DNA of 64,000 nt. Origin: an uncultured Candidatus Saccharibacteria bacterium. GTDB lineage: Bacteria > Patescibacteriota > Saccharimonadia > Saccharimonadales > UBA4665. Below are positions 46,023 through 54,586 of this stretch, piece by piece. Made by a program: the position numbers and the translations under genes. The notes under the pieces were generated by a model. The model searched no databases. It saw only the letters and a list, made by a program, of their open reading frames with translations, and had not been told where the DNA came from. The stretch's first letter is position 1, and each line of letters opens with the position of its first letter. The stretch spans positions 1 to 64,000 of the forward strand of contig CAIMFK010000003.1 of NCBI GenBank assembly GCA_903840315.1. The letters are read 5' to 3'.

Positions 46023-49000
46023 TCATAAAGTTGGCGATAGACTAAACAATGCTGTCAATCTACCTTCCTGAGTGCCAACCGGCGCCAACCAATCCTCTGG
46101 TGTATAATTGAATATTTCTGCAGGGGTATTGCTTACAGATTCTGAGCTATCTATATTTCCACCAGTTCGCTCTAAGTATATTTGTTTAGCCATGAATGAT
46201 CCATTTACGATTAGTTGATTGGGTGATGATAAACTTCCATAACAACTCGTTCCCTGGAAATTACCCCCAGAATCTGCACAATCTCTAATGTCATTCGTGG
46301 CAATGTATATTCCATCTAACTGATGAACGCCTGGTGCTATATAAATATTATTGGCTATTATTTTAAGATATGGTATCTGACTTATGTCAGTCCATCCGGT
46401 TGTGTTGTATTTGATGTCTCCATTTATGTATACATTGCCTGTGACATATATTACCGCTTTGGTGCCGTTAGTAACAGTGTTGGAGTTAATGGTTAAGTTG
46501 CCGGTGTATGCTACTGTTCCCGTCCCTATTGAATTTATTGTTCCTGGACTTGTTGATGTTGTTAGAGCAGAGTACGAGCTAAGATCTGGTCCGCATGGAG
46601 CTGTTCCGAACATGCCACCATAAATTGGTGAGGTAAATGGGGCTCCGCCAGTGTTTGCATTAGCAAAGGTGAGATCATTCCCATTGGCTGTATTGTTTTG
46701 GTTAGAAACAAAGCCAATTATTTGTCCTAGTGCTTGAGCTGCCATGGTTGTGCCTGAGCCACTAAATGATGGGACGCTGGTGTTAGTATTTGAGTTCCAA
46801 GCGAGTATTCCGTCAGGATCTGGAGAAGTATCGGTACAGCTACCTGGTTGAGCCCCTATTACAGTTCCGGTTATGATGTCGCCGCCAGATACTTTAATAA
46901 ATGGCTTACTATAAATAGTGAAATTTGAAGCGCAGGAGTTAAAATTGGGATATGTGATACCGGAAGCTGGAAGAGTAGATGTGAATGTAAATGAAGCTGG
47001 ATATAAGCCGGGATTATTACTTAGCGTTTTTGTAACATTGGCTATTAAATTAGAGCCCGATAGACTACCATTTACTGATGTTGTTACATTTAGGAAATTA
47101 ACACTAAAAGTGCCCGCAATTCCACTAATAAGATTACTTGAGCCAGGATTGGCGCTCGTGCTAGGCTGCTCCATAAATCCTACACTAGCATAAACGGTTT
47201 GTATCTGCCCAGGACTAGGATTTGGACTAGAAAATGTTGGCGGTGAGCACGTGTAAACTACTCTAACAGGACATTTTATTACAGTGGTGACATTTGCAAA
47301 TCTAGCAGAACTAGCGGTGTTATAATCTGTTACAGATATTTGGTATTGATTGTATTTTCCATTACTGTTTAATGTACTGCTCAAATCATAATTTAGATTA
47401 ACTCCATTACTAATAGTACTGGAACTGTTTATCTGGGTATAGCCTCCTGAACTATTCAGTTGTCCAATAGTATAGGCTATGTTTTTATTCGATGAAGCAT
47501 CGGCATCAGCAATCGATGCTGTAAGTTTATCATTTACATCACAAACCGGCGAAACAATGGTTGGCTTATGATCGGCAGTTGTATATGCAAAATTATACTC
47601 AGTATTATTTCCTAAATTATAATTACAGGCATGGGGGCTTTCTTTGAGGCCCGCTAATTGAGACTCATAAGCACTATAATTGGTATTGCAATGATCTTTA
47701 ACTCCAGACGGTGGTGCGCCCCCTGGCGGAGCCCCATTCTTGATATAATCAGGAGTAATAATCGGGTTACTCAATAAATTACCTGTCACTGGATCGGTAA
47801 AAATTTGAGGAACTCTAATGCAGAATGAAGTGCCAATGGTGACAGATTGGGTATACGAGCCTGTATTGTTCGTAGTGGCATTATAATTACAGTTAGTTCC
47901 TGTTATTGGCACACCAGAAAGAACTCTGCTTCCAGAACCATTATAGTAATAGACCAGCCCTCCAATATTTACTTTGGCAGGCTTAACAAAAATTGTAAGA
48001 AAACCATAGGCACCATTGTCGCTACTATTAAGCAAAACTGCTCCACTCACTGTTGCCAAAGATCCATTTGATCCTAAATCATAATTATAATAAGTTGTGC
48101 CTACAACATTACTATCTGTAGCCTGAGGACTCGCTGATATATCTAAATCATATCCAGATGGAGGCTGTATCTGTAAAAATTTATTATTTCCGCCAACTAG
48201 ACAATTTACCCCTATTACCATATTATTCTTTGCTGTACCGCCAACAAATGTGGATGTAGCAGACTCAGCCCCACTCTCGCAAGGATTATTTGCACAATTT
48301 ATATCAATAGTGGAAATTGAATTATCATTTCCTGTAATTGACTCAAGAGGCATTCCCGTACCCTGGGAGTCATAGTCCCAGCATCCAGAATATTGAGTCC
48401 ATGAACCATATGTAAAAGACCCTCCATTAGGCTGATAATGCTCTTTTAGGGTTGCATAGCTAGGCGAAACAATCTGACCACTGCTCGAATCCTTAAACTG
48501 AACTCCGACGGAATAAACGTGCCCTCCATCTTTATTAAAACAAGATCCGTAATTAAGGGTAGCGGCATAAGCCTTTTCGCCGAATACAAAGCCAATTGGT
48601 TTTGCAATTATTGCTTTGAGATTGTTCAATATGTCACCTGGCGTCTTAAAATAAACGCCTTTTTTAGAATAAACATTTAACATATTCTCTTCAGTTGTAA
48701 ACTTTCCGTTGTTAGATTTTTCTAGTCTAAAAATAGCAAAATACCCAACAGTGGACTTAAATATTCCTGTATTTTGTCCAACATTTGAAAGCTTACTAAC
48801 TGCATCATAATTAGAGATTCCTCCGCCTCCAAAATTAGAAAACTTTGAATTGTTAGAATAACTGTCCACAAGATTAGTGACGTAGGTATAGCTAGTAGGT
48901 AAGCCTATAGCTGTTTTTTCTAAATTATTATCAATTTTATATGCATCAGTTTGCTCTTTTATTGATTCGGAAGAGAGTCCACTATTAAAGAGTGGTAAAA

Positions 49001-49556
49001 ACTGAGCAGAAAGCTTAGATTTAATTTCATTATCAATTTCGGTTGTTTCGTGCAAAAAAGGATCCCACCTAATTGTCACTCCAAACAATTGATTTTGAGA
49101 AAATATTTTATCCTTCAAGGCATCCTGCAAGTAGGTTGTCTGATTAATATAGTTAGCAATTTCTTTTGATTCACCATATTGGGTGGAGACATAATGATAA
49201 TATTGCTCCTTGCCACCATTGATGTCGTAGTACTGCTTCATGTATTTATCTGTAGCAGCCTGCGAATAATCAAGACCTGCGATTTTTGCCTCACTAACAT
49301 ATGCGTTATTGCTTATAATTGCGTTTTTGGCAGTGTCGGCATAACTACTTAGAGGTTTATTTACTTTATTTTTAGCATCTTGAAACTGATAATATTTCTC
49401 TAGATTCTGATAAAAATTTCTGGTAGTGGCAATTCCATTAATTTTTGAGTAATATTTGTCGACTTTACTTATATAAATTAAAGATGCCAGTAATACCAAA
49501 ATAACAGCTAATGATGTTATTAGTAGGGTGCTTTTATGTCGCTCCAAAAACTTCAT
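46023..49556 (-). CDS. Giant surface protein linked to the pilus locus
   Basis: 1177 residues, the largest gene in the window. N-terminal anchor helix (LLITSLAVILVLLASLIYI), a SurA-N-like helical domain to about residue 310, then a long Cys-containing beta region and a C-terminal segment with repeating short strands (AVIYVTGNVYINGDIKYN, LKIIANNIYIAPGVHQL, GIYIATNDI) that looks like a right-handed beta-roll. It has no LPxTG or C-terminal anchor. It lies 46 bases upstream of pilM on the same strand. A pilus-associated adhesin or host-contact protein is my inference; a chaperone-like start fused to an adhesin-like end is unusual. Confidence 0.7.
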   Translation of the reverse strand: MKFLERHKSTLLITSLAVILVLLASLIYISKVDKYYSKINGIATTRNFYQNLEKYYQFQDAKNKVNKPLSSYADTAKNAIISNNAYVSEAKIAGLDYSQAATDKYMKQYYDINGGKEQYYHYVSTQYGESKEIANYINQTTYLQDALKDKIFSQNQLFGVTIRWDPFLHETTEIDNEIKSKLSAQFLPLFNSGLSSESIKEQTDAYKIDNNLEKTAIGLPTSYTYVTNLVDSYSNNSKFSNFGGGGISNYDAVSKLSNVGQNTGIFKSTVGYFAIFRLEKSNNGKFTTEENMLNVYSKKGVYFKTPGDILNNLKAIIAKPIGFVFGEKAYAATLNYGSCFNKDGGHVYSVGVQFKDSSSGQIVSPSYATLKEHYQPNGGSFTYGSWTQYSGCWDYDSQGTGMPLESITGNDNSISTIDINCANNPCESGAESATSTFVGGTAKNNMVIGVNCLVGGNNKFLQIQPPSGYDLDISASPQATDSNVVGTTYYNYDLGSNGSLATVSGAVLLNSSDNGAYGFLTIFVKPAKVNIGGLVYYYNGSGSRVLSGVPITGTNCNYNATTNNTGSYTQSVTIGTSFCIRVPQIFTDPVTGNLLSNPIITPDYIKNGAPPGGAPPSGVKDHCNTNYSAYESQLAGLKESPHACNYNLGNNTEYNFAYTTADHKPTIVSPVCDVNDKLTASIADADASSNKNIAYTIGQLNSSGGYTQINSSSTISNGVNLNYDLSSTLNSNGKYNQYQISVTDYNTASSARFANVTTVIKCPVRVVYTCSPPTFSSPNPSPGQIQTVYASVGFMEQPSTSANPGSSNLISGIAGTFSVNFLNVTTSVNGSLSGSNLIANVTKTLSNNPGLYPASFTFTSTLPASGITYPNFNSCASNFTIYSKPFIKVSGGDIITGTVIGAQPGSCTDTSPDPDGILAWNSNTNTSVPSFSGSGTTMAAQALGQIIGFVSNQNNTANGNDLTFANANTGGAPFTSPIYGGMFGTAPCGPDLSSYSALTTSTSPGTINSIGTGTVAYTGNLTINSNTVTNGTKAVIYVTGNVYINGDIKYNTTGWTDISQIPYLKIIANNIYIAPGVHQLDGIYIATNDIRDCADSGGNFQGTSCYGSLSSPNQLIVNGSFMAKQIYLERTGGNIDSSESVSNTPAEIFNYTPEDWLAPVGTQEGRLTALFSLSPTL

Positions 49557-49636
49557 TTCTTATTTAATTCCTCAATAAATTAAGTATAGTACTAATGCTT
49601 GGTATATAAAAGAGTAAAAAATGATTTTATCTCTGT

Positions 49637-49642
49637 TACAAT
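49637..49642 (+). promoter_or_regulatory. Leaderless promoter of ychF
   Basis: TGTTACAAT, six bases, ATG at 49649. Confidence 0.55.
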
Positions 49643-49648
49643 GTATTC

Positions 49649-50731
49649 ATGTCAAAAAATTTAGAGATAGGAATAGTTGGTCTTCCAAATGTAGGTAAAT
49701 CTACACTTTTTAACATACTCACCGACGGAAATGCTCTGGCAGCCAACTACCCTTTCGCGACAATAGAACCAAATAGTGGAACTGTTGCAGTACCGGATGA
49801 AAGACTTAGGGTATTGGCTGATCTTTATAAGACCAACAAAATAATCCCTGCTACTGTTACATTTACAGATATTGCTGGGCTTGTAGCTGGAGCTTCTAAA
49901 GGCGAAGGACTCGGCAATCAGTTCCTGGGTCATATTAGATCTACAGCACTTATTGTGCATGTCGTAAGAGCATTTAGTGATTCCAATATTCAACATGTAG
50001 ACGAAGATCACAATCCAAAAAAGGATATTGAAGTTATCAATACTGAACTGATGCTTGCTGATATTCAATCTATAGATAAACGACTTTCAAAACTCGAAAA
50101 AGAGGCCAGGTCGGATCCTAAAGTTCGTGTAATTGTTGAACAAATTAAAAAAGTTCGTGATTACTTGGACCAAGGAATTATGCCGAATTCACTTCCCGAT
50201 GAGGATTTCTCAGAGATTACCGACTTACAGCTTTTATCATTAAAACCTCAAATATTTGTATTCAATATTGATGAAAAAGACCTTGATAAAGATTCAAAAA
50301 AACAAGAACTCATCAAATTAGTTGCAAACTACCCTTCTGTTTTCATATCAGCAAAATTAGAAAATGAACTTAGAGGCCTTGATGAATCCGATGCAAAAGA
50401 ATTATTGGAAAGTTACGGTCAGACTGAAAACGGATTGAACATACTAATAAAAATGGCTTATTCAACTCTTGGGCTTCAAAGCTATTTGACTGCTGGCGAG
50501 AAAGAAGTGAGGGCTTGGACAATAAATTCAGGAGATACAGCACCTCAAGCTGCTGGAGTAATTCATGGAGACTTCGAAAAAGGCTTCATAGCTGCTGAAA
50601 TAGTTAACTATACCGATTTAGTTAATGCTGGCTCCATGCAGGCTGCTAGGGCAAACGGTAAGGTCAGAACAGAAGGCAAGGCCTATGTTATGAAGCCAGA
50701 CGATGTAGTTGAATTCAGATTCAACGTCTAG
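49649..50731 (+). CDS. ychF: Obg-family ATPase YchF
   Basis: 360 residues. G1 GLPNVGKSTLFNILT, G3 DIAGLVAGASKGEGLGNQFL, the modified G4 NIDEKD that makes the family prefer ATP, and a C-terminal TGS domain (RAWTINSGDTAPQAAGVIH). It binds ribosomes and affects stress responses. Leaderless start. Its end overlaps the convergent PH-domain gene by 11 bases. Confidence 0.95.
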   Translation: MSKNLEIGIVGLPNVGKSTLFNILTDGNALAANYPFATIEPNSGTVAVPDERLRVLADLYKTNKIIPATVTFTDIAGLVAGASKGEGLGNQFLGHIRSTALIVHVVRAFSDSNIQHVDEDHNPKKDIEVINTELMLADIQSIDKRLSKLEKEARSDPKVRVIVEQIKKVRDYLDQGIMPNSLPDEDFSEITDLQLLSLKPQIFVFNIDEKDLDKDSKKQELIKLVANYPSVFISAKLENELRGLDESDAKELLESYGQTENGLNILIKMAYSTLGLQSYLTAGEKEVRAWTINSGDTAPQAAGVIHGDFEKGFIAAEIVNYTDLVNAGSMQAARANGKVRTEGKAYVMKPDDVVEFRFNV

Positions 50732-51443
50732 GAATAATTCCCTGTCTAGGCCATTGCCTATTTTTAGATTTGAAAGATGATTTAATAAATGGATTGACTG
50801 GATAAGGTGACTCATTAGTTGTTCCTAGATCTAGAGCTGGATTTAGCTGACTAGCCCTAAGGTCATCTTTCATAGCATGATTCAATGCTATTGTTGCTAG
50901 AGAAATATCCTCGTCGTTATTTTCTATGAAGTATGACATTGGCTTAGGTGTGGCCTGAATAGTTGACTGCTGTATGGGAATTGAAGGTGCTTGTTGTATT
51001 GGGGCGACTTGCTGATAAGTCTGAGAAAAAGCTTGTGAGTGGGCTTGCTGAAATTGCCTAATTGCAAGCACGTGCTGTTGAGCGCTCATCGATAATTTTC
51101 TCATTTTCTGAATGTTCCAGCTCGTAAAATGGAGTGTTTTAGTTGGCGTAAAAATCTTTATAGTTGAATCAAGTAGTCTATGAGAGTAATCAATTTCTGC
51201 AATCATGTCATACCTGACGTCTTCTACTGTCAAAAACATAGGTTTTGAATCAATTAATATGATTCTTTGATTGGTAGCGCAAAGCATTGCGAAACCATTC
51301 AAATAATGGCCGTTTACACAGTCACTAATCACTTCGCCTGGTAATAAAATATTACACAGCTCCTTGAGTTCAGAACGACCCCAAAGCCCAATTCGGCTTC
51401 CGGAACGTCTCAATTGCTCTTCTACAGTACTCATACTTACCAT
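50721..51443 (-). CDS. Protein with a YokE-like PH domain and a Gln-rich linker
   Basis: 240 residues. Residues 25-115 form a small PH-type domain (LCNILLPGEVISDCVNGHY, LCATNQRIILIDSKP, TLHFTSWNIQKMRKL). A Gln-rich linker follows (residues 130-165), then a polar tail. No membrane helix. Function unknown. Strong ribosome site GGAAGGAGGG seven bases before ATG 51443. Divergent from the Crp-family gene. Confidence 0.65.
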   Translation of the reverse strand: MVSMSTVEEQLRRSGSRIGLWGRSELKELCNILLPGEVISDCVNGHYLNGFAMLCATNQRIILIDSKPMFLTVEDVRYDMIAEIDYSHRLLDSTIKIFTPTKTLHFTSWNIQKMRKLSMSAQQHVLAIRQFQQAHSQAFSQTYQQVAPIQQAPSIPIQQSTIQATPKPMSYFIENNDEDISLATIALNHAMKDDLRASQLNPALDLGTTNESPYPVNPFIKSSFKSKNRQWPRQGIIPRR

Positions 51444-51562
51444 ATCGCTACCCTCCTTCCTTATACTTATATATTAGACTTCTGAGTTGAAGCTGTATGT
51501 TATATTGCTCACCATAACTAAGAGATATAAGTCACATATTTGCCCAAAAAGCCTAATTCTGA

Positions 51563-51568
51563 CATAAT
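51563..51568 (+). promoter_or_regulatory. Leaderless promoter of the Crp-family gene
   Basis: TTGCCC at 51540-51545, 17-base spacer, CATAAT with extended TG, six bases, ATG at 51575. A possible operator GTTAT-N10-ATAAC lies at 51499-51518. Confidence 0.55.
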
Positions 51569-51574
51569 GAAGGT

Positions 51575-52228
51575 ATGCTAGCGTCTGATAAACAGAAAGC
51601 TTCACTGATAGAAATATTCCGTCGGGCGAAGAAAATGACTTATGCTAAGGGGGAATTTATCATCAGGCCCGGCGAAACTCCGCCGGGTATTTTATTTGTC
51701 GATAGCGGCCTCGTTAAGGCTTACGATATAACAAAATATGGTGAGGAAAACTTACTAGTTATCCGTAAAGCTGGTGAATTTTTAGGTATAACTTGGGCTA
51801 TTACTGGTGAAGATAGAAAAATTATTTATACAGCTCTGGAGCCGACAACAGTTCACTGTATAGACCGTGAAAGTTTTTTAAAACATATACAATCTGATCC
51901 TAAATTAAGCCTACCCATAGTCGACATGGTTACAGAAATGTACAAAATGCATTCTGATAGGATACTAAATCTTGAATACCGAACAGTTAGAGAAAGGCTA
52001 ATATCCTATCTTCTGACCTGTGCCGAAAGGTTTGGGCAGCAACTAGATGATTCAGGCGCAATTTCAATTAGCGTCCCCTTAAAACAACAGGACATCGCAA
52101 GCTCGATTAACGCAACAAGAGAAACTACAGGCAGACAACTGGCAATTCTAGAAAGACAAAATCTAGTATCAAAACACAATTCATATATTCTCTTAATTGA
52201 TCCCGTTAAACTAAGAAGCTTTCTTTAA
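51575..52228 (+). CDS. Crp/Fnr family transcription regulator
   Basis: 217 residues. Cyclic-nucleotide-binding-like beta-barrel (FIIRPGETPPGILFVDSG, then GEFLGITWAITGE), dimer helix, and a C-terminal HTH (LKQQDIASSINATRETTGRQ). The phosphate-binding Arg-Ser of true cAMP receptors is not evident and there are no Fnr-type N-terminal cysteines, so the signal is unknown. The final 18 bases overlap the convergent tlyA-like gene. Confidence 0.88.
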   Translation: MLASDKQKASLIEIFRRAKKMTYAKGEFIIRPGETPPGILFVDSGLVKAYDITKYGEENLLVIRKAGEFLGITWAITGEDRKIIYTALEPTTVHCIDRESFLKHIQSDPKLSLPIVDMVTEMYKMHSDRILNLEYRTVRERLISYLLTCAERFGQQLDDSGAISISVPLKQQDIASSINATRETTGRQLAILERQNLVSKHNSYILLIDPVKLRSFL

Positions 52229-52774
52229 AAGATAAAACCTTTCACTGTTTCCTTTTGAACCATGAATTTCCGAATCGGCCTTATTTAGAATTAAAAAGTA
52301 TTTAGACGCCCAAGACTCAAAATCTTTAAGTATTTGGCGTCTAATTCTATCATTCTTTATAATACCTTTAATTTTTTCATTTCTATTTGCTTCGAATTGA
52401 GGCTTTACGAGAACTGCCATTTCAGCGTTTTTAGGAATAACATTTAACATTCCGGGGAGTATATTTCTCAAAGAGACGAAGGATAAGTCCATTAAAATAA
52501 TATCTGGTTGGCTAGATAGCTTGTGAATAGAAAGGATGTCGGTTCGTTCATGAATTTCAACTCTAGGATTTTCTCTCAATGATTTATGGAGCTGCATTAC
52601 ACCGAGATCTACGGCTATAACTTTTTTTGCTCCGTGCTTTAAAGCAAAGTCCGTAAAACCACCGGTTGAACTTCCAACATCTAAGATTATTTTGTCTCGA
52701 AAATTTAAGCCTAGCTTATCCGCTACGCTTTGTATTTTGAGTCCCCCACGGCCAACGTATTCAAGATCAGCCAT
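52211..52774 (-). CDS. TlyA-like FtsJ methyltransferase lacking the S4 domain
   Basis: 187 residues. Starts directly at YVGRGGLKIQSVADKL and continues with the FtsJ core (ILDVGSSTGGFTDFAL, VIAVDLGVMQL, LMDLSFVSLRNILP, VLVKPQFEA). TlyA enzymes methylate 16S and 23S rRNA ribose and normally carry an N-terminal S4 RNA-binding domain of about 60 residues; here it is missing and only 12 bases separate the start from efp. Either the domain was lost or it is encoded elsewhere. Last gene of the rpsF operon. Confidence 0.82.
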   Translation of the reverse strand: MADLEYVGRGGLKIQSVADKLGLNFRDKIILDVGSSTGGFTDFALKHGAKKVIAVDLGVMQLHKSLRENPRVEIHERTDILSIHKLSSQPDIILMDLSFVSLRNILPGMLNVIPKNAEMAVLVKPQFEANRNEKIKGIIKNDRIRRQILKDFESWASKYFLILNKADSEIHGSKGNSERFYLLKKAS

Positions 52775-52786
52775 TGCAAGAAACTC

Positions 52787-53350
52787 TTATTTTACTCTTT
52801 CTAAGTAAGTACCAGTTTCAGTGTTAATCTTAATAACGTCGCCAGTCTTAACGAAAGCTGGGACCTTAATTATTTTTCCAGTTTCTAAAGTAGCATCTTT
52901 AAGCACATTTGAAGTTGTATCGCCCTTAACTACACTCTCAGCATATGTAACTTCAAGCGCAATAGTCTTGGGAAGCTCAATACCAATAAGTTGATCATTA
53001 AAAAACTGAGCGGTAACTTTATCGCCTTCTTTCAGGTAATCAACCTGCTCTTCTATATCTTCTCTAAGTACTTCGAATTGATCATAGTTATCGAGGTTCA
53101 TAAAATAAAATTTTGTTCCGTCATTGTATAAATATTGAACGTTTAAACTATTAACTTCTGCTCGTTCAATTGACTCGCTACTCTTTACGGTTTTTTCCAT
53201 TACCTTGCCATCAATTAAGCTCTTAATTTTAACATTTACAATAGAACCACCACGACCAACTACTTTTTGAGAATAGTCAATTACTTTATATGGCACTCCA
53301 TCCATTTGAAAAATGGTACCCTTTTTTAATTCGGTGTTACTTAGAGTCAT
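52787..53350 (-). CDS. efp: Elongation factor P
   Basis: 187 residues, three beta-barrel domains (KKGTIFQMDGVPYKVIDYSQ; PKTIALEVTYAE; GDVIKINTETGTYLERVK). The loop that reaches the peptidyl-transferase centre reads VVGRGGSIV, with Arg where many EF-Ps have a modified Lys. No modifying enzyme is seen nearby. It rescues ribosomes stalled at proline runs. Confidence 0.95.
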   Translation of the reverse strand: MTLSNTELKKGTIFQMDGVPYKVIDYSQKVVGRGGSIVNVKIKSLIDGKVMEKTVKSSESIERAEVNSLNVQYLYNDGTKFYFMNLDNYDQFEVLREDIEEQVDYLKEGDKVTAQFFNDQLIGIELPKTIALEVTYAESVVKGDTTSNVLKDATLETGKIIKVPAFVKTGDVIKINTETGTYLERVK

Positions 53351-53369
53351 AATTTACCTGTAGAAATAT

Positions 53370-53573
53370 TTAGTTATTAGCAACGAATGGTAATAGTGCT
53401 AAGTGCCTTGCTCGCTTAATAGCTTTTGCAAGTTGTCTTTGCTGACTTTCAGTCAAGCCAGTCTTTTTTCTAGATTCAATCTGCCCATAGATATCAACAA
53501 ATCTCTGTAGGTTTTTGTAATCTTTGTACTCAAAATATGTTGAGTCTGTTTGCTGTTTAAAAATCTTTGCCAT
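53370..53573 (-). CDS. rpsR: Small ribosomal subunit protein bS18
   Basis: 67 residues. Pattern YKNLQRFVDIYGQIESRKKT and QLAKAIKRARHLALLPF. Follows ssb by 11 bases, as in most bacteria. No zinc cysteines. Confidence 0.96.
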   Translation of the reverse strand: MAKIFKQQTDSTYFEYKDYKNLQRFVDIYGQIESRKKTGLTESQQRQLAKAIKRARHLALLPFVANN

Positions 53574-53584
53574 TATTTATCTCC

Positions 53585-54049
53585 TTAAAATGGTATATCG
53601 TCTAAGTTAATTGGTTCGTCACCTATATCATCGATGACTACGCTGTCTTCCTTGGCAGGCTTCTTGCTTGCAGGAGCGCTCTGAGAGTCATTATCTCTTG
53701 GCTCTGCGTCTGTACCGCCTCGTGAATCAAGAAATGTTACATCGCTTGCTAGCACTTCCACCTTGCTTCTTTTTGCCCCATCCTGTTCCCAGCTTCGGCT
53801 TTGAAGTTTACCTTGTACTAATACTCTACGACCTTTTGTCACGTACTGCGCGACTCTTTCGCCAAGATTAGCCCATGCTACAACATCAATATAGTCTGTT
53901 GCTTCTTTCCACTCTCCACTGGCATCCTTATAGCTTCGATTAAGCGCAAGGCTGAAACTGCACACAGATTGTCCGCTTGGGATTTGTCTGAGTTCAGGAT
54001 CTCTTGTTAAGTTACCCATTAACATTACTTGGTTAATACTTTTCGCCAT
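53585..54049 (-). CDS. ssb: Single-stranded DNA-binding protein
   Basis: 154 residues. OB fold (MAKSINQVMLMGNLTRDPEL, SFSLALNRSYKD, GRRVLVQGKLQSRSWEQ), acidic linker and the partner-recruiting tip LDDIPF. Between rpsF and rpsR. Confidence 0.96.
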   Translation of the reverse strand: MAKSINQVMLMGNLTRDPELRQIPSGQSVCSFSLALNRSYKDASGEWKEATDYIDVVAWANLGERVAQYVTKGRRVLVQGKLQSRSWEQDGAKRSKVEVLASDVTFLDSRGGTDAEPRDNDSQSAPASKKPAKEDSVVIDDIGDEPINLDDIPF

Positions 54050-54074
54050 AATAAATTCTCCTCTTTAAGCCCTA

Positions 54075-54488
54075 TTATACATCTGTTTTAGAATCGTCGG
54101 TCTTTTTTGAAGAGGTTTTTTCTTCTTTTGAAGAATCACTTCCACCACGTTCAGCCTGCTTCTTCTTTCGTTCAGCCTGAGCAGCCTCTGCTCTAGCAAT
54201 CTTTTTAAGATCAGGGCGAACGATAATGAAACGCAATACTTCTTCAGTGATGTTCAAAACCTTTTCAATCTTAACAACTGACAACGCAGGAATCTCTAGT
54301 GTATAGAATACGTAAATGGCATGGTCTTGTTTTTTGATTGTGTAAGCCAATTTTTTCTTGCCCCAATTGTCCACTTTGGAAATTTTGGCACCATTGTCTT
54401 TGAAAATCTTTTCAACAATACCTGTAGCTTTTTCAATATCTACTTCTAGACCTGGATCAAAAAGTAATCCAATTTCGTATTGATTCAT
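54075..54488 (-). CDS. rpsF: Small ribosomal subunit protein bS6
   Basis: 137 residues. S6 fold (MNQYEIGLLFDPGLEVD, DNWGKKKLAYTIKKQDHAIY, RFIIVRPDL) with a charged Lys/Glu/Ser tail of about 40 residues. AGAAGGAG precedes the ATG. First gene of rpsF-ssb-rpsR-efp-tlyA; a 6-bp hairpin (AGTCAT/ATGACT) near the transcript start may be a regulatory site. Confidence 0.95.
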   Translation of the reverse strand: MNQYEIGLLFDPGLEVDIEKATGIVEKIFKDNGAKISKVDNWGKKKLAYTIKKQDHAIYVFYTLEIPALSVVKIEKVLNITEEVLRFIIVRPDLKKIARAEAAQAERKKKQAERGGSDSSKEEKTSSKKTDDSKTDV

Positions 54489-54557
54489 GAGTCTTTCTCC
54501 TTCTGGTTAATTAGCCTATGTACCTATTAGTCATAAGCCTGAGTTAATAATGACTAT

Positions 54558-54586
54558 ATTATAGCTTAATCACCCCTGTTGGTCAA
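54558..54586 (-). promoter_or_regulatory. rpsF operon promoter
   Basis: TTGACC (54586-54581), 17-base spacer, TATAAT (54563-54558) on the minus strand; leader about 63 bases. The -35 overlaps the end of ftsK. Confidence 0.75.
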
